Source of the DNA: Fibrobacter sp.
GTDB taxonomy: Bacteria; Fibrobacterota; Fibrobacteria; Fibrobacterales; Fibrobacteraceae
Direction: 5' to 3'
NCBI GenBank assembly: GCA_017642335.1
Contig: JAGCPF010000017.1
Coordinates: forward strand, 1-34,861
DNA length: 34,861 nt
Shown here in pieces: positions 30,682 through 34,861 of the stretch. Below the pieces are notes generated by a model, which had not been told where the DNA came from, ran no database searches, and saw only the letters and a program-made list of their open reading frames with translations. Position numbers and translations under genes: made by a program. The first letter of the stretch is position 1. Each line of letters opens with the position of its first letter.

Positions 30682-31139
30682 AAGTAAACTCAATCACTAT
30701 CGACGGATTCGCGCTCGAGGTCACTCCCATGGGTAACCGGCTATACAGAATAGCCCGTGACACCCGTGTGTCTGTCAAGACGGACGAGGGTTGCTTTAAT
30801 TTCTTTTTCAAGCGCGGGTTTGTTACCAATTTCCGCTCCGGTGGCCCTATTGTTGACCGCTTCGTGGACCAGGTGGGCGACGAGAAGAAGGCGTTGTGCT
30901 ACCTCGTTCATGACGCGATATACACGCCGTGCGCGTCTCTCGGTGGACATCACCCGCTATCGCGCGAGCTTGGGGACTTGCTATTGCGAGAATCCCTAAA
31001 GTGGGCCAAGATGGAAGCGTACAAGGCTGAATTGGTGTATCTCTCGGTTCGGTGGTTCGGCGAATGCGCCTACGAGGAGGACGACGCGCTGACATCGCTC
31101 AACTCGCGGCTGTTCGACTTCCAATGGAACGAGGTGTAA
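30678..31139 (+). CDS. DUF1353 protein (153 aa)
   Basis: Phage-specific DUF1353 pattern: FKRGFVTNFRSGGPIVDRFV (the 'v..Gf.tDfaSvP' block) and LCYLVHDAIYTPCASLG (the 'a.v.HDyLY' block), with a later helix ELGDLLLRESLKWAKMEAYK matching 'aD..f...l...g'. DUF1353 proteins occur in tail/lysis regions of many phages and their function is unknown; a wall-associated or baseplate role has been suspected. Start overlaps the previous gene (ATGA); stop overlaps the next ATG (TAATG). Confidence 0.75.
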   Translation: MKVNSITIDGFALEVTPMGNRLYRIARDTRVSVKTDEGCFNFFFKRGFVTNFRSGGPIVDRFVDQVGDEKKALCYLVHDAIYTPCASLGGHHPLSRELGDLLLRESLKWAKMEAYKAELVYLSVRWFGECAYEEDDALTSLNSRLFDFQWNEV

Positions 31140-31525
31140 TGATTACGTTAGTTCGCGAAATAAAGGCAAACGAGGCTATTCTAGGCCGTCTGTACCTAAA
31201 CGGGGCTTTCGTGTGCTATACTCTGGAAAACGCCGCCAAGGCTATCCCTTGCGGCATGTACAACGTGCAGAACAGCAAGTCGCCGAAGTTCAAACGTGAA
31301 CTGCCGCTGCTGTGGAACTCGAACGTTCCGGCAATCCGTGGAATTCGCATCCATGTCGGCAACGACGCGGTCAAGGACAGTAGCGGCTGTGTCCTCGTCG
31401 GTATGGGTAGGAATGGAGACAGGCTGACAGAGAGCACACCAGCCGAGACGATGGTCACGATGCTGTGTCGCAATGTTGCGGAAGTCGTTATTACCGAAGT
31501 ATGCACTAAAGTGTGCACTGCATAG
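31139..31525 (+). CDS. DUF5675 protein, candidate cell-wall enzyme (128 aa)
   Basis: The DUF5675 layout is visible: ILGRLYLNGAFVCYTLENAA, then IPCGMYNVQNSKSPKFKREL and IRIHVGNDAVKDSSGCVLVG. The last block has His72, Ser81 and Cys84 in an H...S-x-G-C arrangement like the YkuD L,D-transpeptidase catalytic motif (H...S-x-G-C), so a wall-modifying activity is plausible; this is my inference, not an established fact. It ends the late region and follows the TM/coiled-coil and DUF1353 genes. The start at 31139 overlaps the previous stop; an upstream ATG at 31052 is a shadow frame. The tail VCTKVCTA is unusual and Cys-rich. Confidence 0.75.
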   Translation: MITLVREIKANEAILGRLYLNGAFVCYTLENAAKAIPCGMYNVQNSKSPKFKRELPLLWNSNVPAIRGIRIHVGNDAVKDSSGCVLVGMGRNGDRLTESTPAETMVTMLCRNVAEVVITEVCTKVCTA

Positions 31526-31545
31526 TGCAAAAGAGGTCTTTTTAA
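31514..31545 (+). terminator. Weak hairpin at the end of the late region
   Basis: TGCACT-GCAT-AGTGCA (31514-31529) overlaps the DUF5675 stop codon and is followed by AAAAGAGGTCTTTTT, itself a small hairpin ending in T. Probable end of the late transcript, though no classical long T-tract. Confidence 0.45.
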
Positions 31546-31631
31546 CGTTCCTTTTGTGCTAATAGTGGCCAATAGTGGACGCTTCAAAAGCCTTGATTTA
31601 TAAGGAAAATGGCGAAAAAAGTAAAAAATTG

Positions 31632-31660
31632 TTGTTTCGGGTAGGTTTTTAAGTTATAAT
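31632..31660 (+). promoter_or_regulatory. Consensus-like promoter in the int-lysis gap
   Basis: TTGTTT (31632-31637), 17-nt spacer, perfect TATAAT (31655-31660). No protein gene follows on the plus strand; the transcript would run to the hairpin at 31723-31755, about 90 nt. Confidence 0.55.
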
Positions 31661-31666
31661 CGGCAA

Positions 31667-31755
31667 GGCTGATAAAATAGCGGCGTCTGCGGCTTGTATG
31701 CACTGATTTAGGCACAGGACATAAAAAAAAGACCACTTTCGTGGCCTTTTTTCTT
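31667..31755 (+). ncRNA. Candidate short RNA between late region and integrase
   Basis: Start is predicted from the TATAAT at 31655; the end from the hairpin and T-run near 31755. It contains no credible ORF but has GC-rich cggcgtctgcgg. In the plus sense the terminator stem has one A-C mismatch, so this call is tentative. Confidence 0.3.
31723..31755 (-). terminator. Terminator of the integrase transcript
   Basis: On the minus strand GGCCAC-GAAA-GTGGTC pairs fully (one G-U) and is followed by eight T, about 50 nt after the integrase stop. On the plus strand the same hairpin has an A-C mismatch but is still followed by T6. Confidence 0.8.
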
Positions 31756-31803
31756 GCTTTTCGCGTTTCCTGTACCTTATTATAGTTTCTTGGAACCGTA
31801 ATG

Positions 31804-32805
31804 TCAAGGCTTCTTGAACATTTTTTCGATGTCGACCGCCAGGTCCTCGTCGAGCAGGTGGGCGTAGATGTTCATTGTCGTGGCGATGTTCGCATGCCGG
31901 AGGAGTTTCCGGACCACGTCGAGGCCGATCCCGGACCTCAGCGCGTTGCTCGCGAAGCTGTGTCGTAGACGGTGGTTAGACGCTATGCCGACCATTTCGT
32001 CGCCGAGTGCTACGCGTGACGCCCTCTGCAGATGGTAACGCGAAGCGCTTGGGCTCGGCATGGCCCATTCGCCGCGGTGTCGGTCGATCTCGTCCTGCAT
32101 GCGGCTGCTGACGGGAATCTTTGCCGGCTTGCCTCCCTTGCCGACCACGTGCAGGAACCCGTCGTGAATGTCTTCCTTCCGGACTTTCTCGGCCTCGTGT
32201 ATGCGCAGACCAGCGAATGCCATGAAAGCCCACAACAGGCGCATGGAAGAGTTGGGAGCGTGGTCTAGGATACGGTCTATCTGGTCCAGTGTCCAGAAGT
32301 CACGTTCCTTCTTGATGAACTTCCTCGGGCGGAGCGCTTCGGCAGGGTTGCTCTCGGAAGCCTCCAGCACCGTCACTGCGTACTTGAAGGCTGTCTTGAT
32401 GTAGGTCTTAATCGTATTGAAACTTGACGGCATCATCCCCTCTGTAGCCTTGTCAAGCGTGGCAACGAGTTCGCCCTTCTTGATGGCCGAGACCGGCACG
32501 CCGAAAAGGTCACGCACCTTGTCAAGGCACGTGTGGACCGTCTTCAGCGTCTTGTCGTTGGCGCCCCGGAGTTCAAGGCTCCGCTCGTAGAGCTCGAAAG
32601 CCCTGCCGAGCGTCATGACGTCGGACTTCTTCTTCTCGAAGTCCCCGTCGGACTGCTTCTGCAGCATCAGGTCGTGGGCGGCAGTCTTCTTGGTAGTGCC
32701 GAGGCTCTCGTACCGGATTTCCTTGGTTTCGGTATCGAAGATCCTGGCGTACCAGGTGAGGATGCCTCGGGACTTGTTCCTTTGGCACAGGGAAACGCGA
32801 ATCAT
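31804..32805 (-). CDS. int: Tyrosine-recombinase integrase (333 aa)
   Basis: Integrates and excises the phage at a bacterial attachment site. The catalytic set is visible: Arg201 in FAGLRIHEAEKV, a Lys in VGKGGKPAKIP (223 or 226), His278/Arg281 in SNHRLRHSFAS, His304 in LLRHANIATTMNIY and the nucleophile Tyr314. An N-terminal arm-binding part (residues 1-60, WYARIFDTETKEIRYESLGT) and a core-binding SAM-like part (about 63-160) precede it. The start lies 12 nt after the excisionase-like gene, so both are co-transcribed. It sits at the end of the leftward operon, close to tRNA fragments that probably hold attP. Confidence 0.95.
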   Translation of the reverse strand: MIRVSLCQRNKSRGILTWYARIFDTETKEIRYESLGTTKKTAAHDLMLQKQSDGDFEKKKSDVMTLGRAFELYERSLELRGANDKTLKTVHTCLDKVRDLFGVPVSAIKKGELVATLDKATEGMMPSSFNTIKTYIKTAFKYAVTVLEASESNPAEALRPRKFIKKERDFWTLDQIDRILDHAPNSSMRLLWAFMAFAGLRIHEAEKVRKEDIHDGFLHVVGKGGKPAKIPVSSRMQDEIDRHRGEWAMPSPSASRYHLQRASRVALGDEMVGIASNHRLRHSFASNALRSGIGLDVVRKLLRHANIATTMNIYAHLLDEDLAVDIEKMFKKP

Positions 32806-32817
32806 GTACTGGCCTGC

Positions 32818-33045
32818 TTACTTCTTGATGAATTTCTTGGGCTCGACGGTGAGCTTCTCCAGGTATTCGTCGAGCCATTCCGGGAGGAAATACTTTGCGC
32901 GGCCGTAATCTAGAAATCTGATGCGTTTCCTGCCGATTTCTCGCCGCAGCGTGTGCTCGGATCTCTTGAGAGCCCGTAAGGCTCCTTGGAAGTCGAAGTA
33001 GAGTTTTCCGTTGATCGGGACATTGGGTCTGATTTCTGCGTCCAT
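32818..33045 (-). CDS. Excisionase-like winged HTH protein (75 aa)
   Basis: MDAEIRPNVPINGKLYFDFQ leads to GALRALKRSEHTLRREIGRK and DYGRAKYFLPEWLDEYLEKL, matching the MerR/excisionase 'HTH_17' layout (helix, turn, recognition helix, wing, then an aromatic 'yf.p.wl' end). GGAGA lies 6-7 nt before the ATG. Directly upstream of int on the same strand: the usual xis-int pairing that controls direction of recombination. It could also be a transcription regulator. Confidence 0.65.
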   Translation of the reverse strand: MDAEIRPNVPINGKLYFDFQGALRALKRSEHTLRREIGRKRIRFLDYGRAKYFLPEWLDEYLEKLTVEPKKFIKK

Positions 33046-33221
33046 ATTTTTCTCCTGTTAGCGTTTACTTTTTTTTGATGTAGGTGGCTGGCGGGAGTCG
33101 AACCCGCAACCTTCGGCACCTTCTTCCCGCGTGTAACCGTTTAACACCTTCTTTCATCGGAGTCGAACCGATATTCGGGTATAGCCGCGCTTTAACCAAT
33201 TAAGCTACAGCCGATGTGGTT
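33046..33221 (-). other. tRNA-fragment region, probable attP
   Basis: Two T-arm sequences appear on the minus strand. GCGGG-TTCGACT-CCCGC followed by CAGCCACC (about 33082-33110) is the 3' end of a tRNA or tmRNA gene. ATCGG-TTCGACT-CCGAT (about 33156-33172) and a D-arm-like TAGCTTAATTGGTTAAAGC (about 33189-33207), preceded by TCGGCTG, also occur. Neither completes a normal cloverleaf: the anticodon arm (CGG-CTATAC-CCG) is short, and the acceptor TCGGCTG pairs only 5/7 with CAGCCAC. A free phage carries only the 3' tRNA part in attP, and int is adjacent, so attP is the best reading. Confidence 0.5.
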
Positions 33222-33506
33222 TTAGGTTTCGTCGATGAGTTTCTTGATCTGGTCGCCGAGGACTTTCTTGTAATCGTCCATGTGGTTGAACTGGATCGTG
33301 AGGAAGTTGTAATCCTGGTTATTTTCCTTCGCTTCCTTGATTTCTGCGCTCAATGACTTGCAACGGTCATACACCTTGTCGCGTTCAAGCGCGAGCTTAA
33401 TGATTTTCTCGCTCGGTGTTTCCTCGTGCTTTTTGCGGAGACTGTTCAGCATTTCGAACAGGTTTTCCGGATTTTTTTTGAAGTTGTTCTTGTTTTCTTC
33501 ACACAT
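33222..33506 (-). CDS. Small coiled-coil protein (94 aa)
   Basis: MCEENKNNFKKNPENLFEML... is a charged helical protein; LRKKHEETPSEKIIKLALER and SLSAEIKEAKENNQDYNFLT form coiled-coil-like segments. AAAGGAT lies about 7 nt before the ATG. AT-rich relative to neighbours. Function unknown; probably an early accessory gene between attP and the pentapeptide cluster. Confidence 0.6.
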   Translation of the reverse strand: MCEENKNNFKKNPENLFEMLNSLRKKHEETPSEKIIKLALERDKVYDRCKSLSAEIKEAKENNQDYNFLTIQFNHMDDYKKVLGDQIKKLIDET

Positions 33507-33510
33507 GTTT

Positions 33511-33918
33511 TTATCCTTTGCCCTGTTGGGCGGTTGATCGGTTGTTCTTGTGAAAAATCTTGTGCAGGAATTCGCCGAAATTACGGTTCAGTTTCAGCCC
33601 GATGTAGAAGATTCGCACGAATTCCTTCTTGTCGTTTCTGTCAATCTTCCGAGCATTCTTGCCGCGGAAAACATACTTGTGGCACTTGTTGTAGACGTGG
33701 TTGTGGCGATGGCCGCCCTTCATGCGGTGGCCTACACCTTCAAAATCTTTCAGTTCTGCTATGGTGTTGCACCCGTCGGCATTTGCGTAATCGCTCCACG
33801 ATTTCTTCAGGCGCTTGCCGTGGTATGCCTTTCGCAGTTTCTTCAGTTGCTTCGGACGAGCCCTTTTCAGGACTTTTTTGAGATCGTCTCGCAGCTGTTG
33901 GATCGTCTTGTGCTTCAT
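33511..33918 (-). CDS. Unknown basic protein (135 aa)
   Basis: MKHKTIQQLRDDLKKVLKRA... has a very basic N-terminus (RARPKQLKKLRKAYHGKRLK), then a mid part rich in His (GVGHRMKGGHRHNHVYNKCH) and a basic end. The ATG at 33918 is 2 nt after the previous stop and has GAGGTAGGC just upstream, so it is preferred to an ATG at 33951. The pattern suggests nucleic-acid binding, possibly with metal; no family recognised. Confidence 0.55.
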   Translation of the reverse strand: MKHKTIQQLRDDLKKVLKRARPKQLKKLRKAYHGKRLKKSWSDYANADGCNTIAELKDFEGVGHRMKGGHRHNHVYNKCHKYVFRGKNARKIDRNDKKEFVRIFYIGLKLNRNFGEFLHKIFHKNNRSTAQQGKG

Positions 33919-33920
33919 GC

Positions 33921-34334
33921 CTACCTCAACTTTTTCACCATTGCTTGGCACTTGTAAGATGCTTTTAAGTATCTTCTCGCTTTTTCACTTACTTCCTTGT
34001 AAAAATCTTCCTGTCCGATTTTACACCGGGATGCCATCCCGCTGAAGTATTCGCTAGACCTTCCGCAAAAGTATGCCCTCATAAGCCACAGCGCCCTTTG
34101 CGATTTCTTCCACGCCTGTTCAAGCGTGTCTACATTCGTCTTTTCGATGCAGAGTTCCTCAACTTCCGCTGAATAATCTGCCTTCAGTTCAGCAATCTCT
34201 TTATCCTTATCAGCAATCGCCTTGTCGGCTTCGGACTTGAGGTAGTAAGGACGCATTTCATTAGATAATTGCCCACGATACTCACGGACAATCTCGTCAC
34301 ATTCGCAGAATAAATATTCTTTCATCTCTCTCAT
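33921..34334 (-). CDS. Unknown coiled-coil phage protein (137 aa)
   Basis: MREMKEYLFCECDEIVREYR... continues with SEADKAIADKDKEIAELKAD, a Lys/Glu coiled coil often seen in phage early proteins, and a more globular C-terminal part (ALWLMRAYFCGRSSEYFSGM). GGAGG overlaps the stop of the pentapeptide gene and lies 7 nt before the ATG at 34334; an in-frame ATG at 34325 is possible. Translation is probably coupled to the pentapeptide protein. Family unknown. Confidence 0.6.
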   Translation of the reverse strand: MREMKEYLFCECDEIVREYRGQLSNEMRPYYLKSEADKAIADKDKEIAELKADYSAEVEELCIEKTNVDTLEQAWKKSQRALWLMRAYFCGRSSEYFSGMASRCKIGQEDFYKEVSEKARRYLKASYKCQAMVKKLR

Positions 34335-34345
34335 TTGTCGGCCTC

Positions 34346-34861
34346 CTAGTTGTATTCCTCGGCTTCCTTGCGAGTCATGAAGAAGTGGAAACCGCTCGCA
34401 CACTCCACGTTGTACATTAAGTTGAAGTCCTTGATATTGATTTCCTGTCCCAGGCGGTACTCAAAGGTATTGTCGTATTTCGAGTGCAGGACGTCGTGCC
34501 CTTCCATGTCGGTAATCTTCGCCCTATTCGTACGGCACTTGCTGCCGTTGATGCAGAACACGATGGCACCCGCTGGAATCTCAGCAGTTATCACCACGCC
34601 TTCCTTGGTTTTCTTGTAGCCGGTGAGCGGTTCATCCAGCACCTTGCCGAGACGGAATTTTTCTTCCCCGCGCAAGTCGGCCCCGTACAAGTTGGCCGCG
34701 CTCAAGTTGGCCCCGCGCAAGTCGGCCGCGCTCAAGTCGGCCCCGTACAAGTTGGCCGCGCTCAAGTCGGCCCCGCGCAAGTCGGCCGCGCGCAAGTCGG
34801 CCCCGTACAAGTTGGCCGCGCTCAAGTCGGCCCCGTACAAGTTGGCCGCGCTCAAGTTGGC
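34346..34861 (-). CDS. Pentapeptide-repeat protein, C-terminal part with DUF5758-like domain
   Basis: Continues the pentapeptide ladder ([20 protein letters not shown]) from the window edge to about base 34670, then a non-repeat domain: [48 protein letters not shown] and [17 protein letters not shown]. This pattern (Cys-Arg near the start, 'GfHFf.t...A..y' at the end) is the DUF5758 domain frequently fused to pentapeptide repeats in phages. Its role is unknown. The frame is open to 34861 and joins the frame at 1-320 if the molecule is circular. A TTG at 34855 could be annotated as a start but is a Leu codon inside the repeats. Overlap of 69 bp with the left end affects the true repeat count. 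Confidence 0.85.
   Translation of the reverse strand, partial: ANLSAANLYGADLSAANLYGADLRAADLRGADLSAANLYGADLSAADLRGANLSAANLYGADLRGEEKFRLGKVLDEPLTGYKKTKEGVVITAEIPAGAIVFCINGSKCRTNRAKITDMEGHDVLHSKYDNTFEYRLGQEINIKDFNLMYNVECASGFHFFMTRKEAEEYN
34670..34861. repeat. 15-bp tandem repeats, right end
   Basis: About 13 units of the same 15-bp repeat as at 1-240. The last 69 bases (34793-34861) are identical to bases 3-71, with a mismatch just beyond at 34792/2. Confidence 0.9.

Noticed and set aside
33082..33216. Two functional tRNA genes
   Set aside because: No consistent acceptor stems or 7-nt anticodon loops could be formed by hand; treated as fragments.

Overview
The window reads as a nearly complete genome of a temperate, short-tailed (podovirus-type) phage or prophage whose virion module follows the plan of Salmonella phage P22. 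Most of it is GC-rich (C/G-ending codons), with clear AT-rich islands at about 22.57-24.65 kb, 27.6-30.4 kb and 33.2-34.3 kb. The P22-like architecture suggests a Gram-negative-type envelope. PcfJ/PcfK-like genes and short overlapping early genes resemble phages of gut or rumen bacteria, possibly Fibrobacter or Bacteroidota-like. No gene names the host securely.

Both ends lie in the same gene on the minus strand: a pentapeptide-repeat protein whose N-terminus is at 320-1 and whose C-terminal DUF5758-like domain is at 34861-34346. Bases 3-71 equal bases 34793-34861, in the same reading frame. The sequence is therefore probably circular or circularly permuted (about 34.79 kb unique) and was opened inside the 15-bp repeats.

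Left arm, minus strand (7908 down to 1, continuing from 34861 to 31804): a densely overlapped early operon. It has a ribbon-helix-helix-like regulator, a replisome-organizer-like protein, small membrane and zinc-ribbon proteins, a Bet/RecT recombinase, SSB, a tRNA with CAU anticodon, PcfK- and PcfJ-like proteins, an ASCH-type protein and the pentapeptide protein. Past the junction come small unknown genes, a tRNA-fragment region that probably holds attP, an excisionase-like protein and a tyrosine integrase.

Control region (7909-8816): nested palindromic operators between the early operon and a divergent repressor, then a roughly 400-bp non-coding AT-rich stretch with short tandem repeats and a consensus-like promoter, followed by a DUF2335 membrane protein.

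Right arm, plus strand (9.6-31.5 kb): a MuF-like zinc-motif protein, a putative small terminase, the large terminase, a sigma-region-2-like protein, P22-type portal, scaffold, coat, gp4-like and gp10-like head-completion proteins, an ejection-protein cluster, two large tailspike/fibre proteins, a third fibre-like protein and a lysis-position cassette (TM/coiled-coil protein, DUF1353, DUF5675). A reverse-strand membrane-protein gene with its own promoter and terminator (24302-24670) interrupts the tail region as a moron.

The most interesting lead is a bipartite motif, TTGCAA-N10-TA(A/C)(A/C)CT, just upstream of the sigma-like, scaffold and ejection genes, with a variant before the tailspike. 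Together with the sigma-like protein it suggests a phage-specific late transcription switch, which remains untested.
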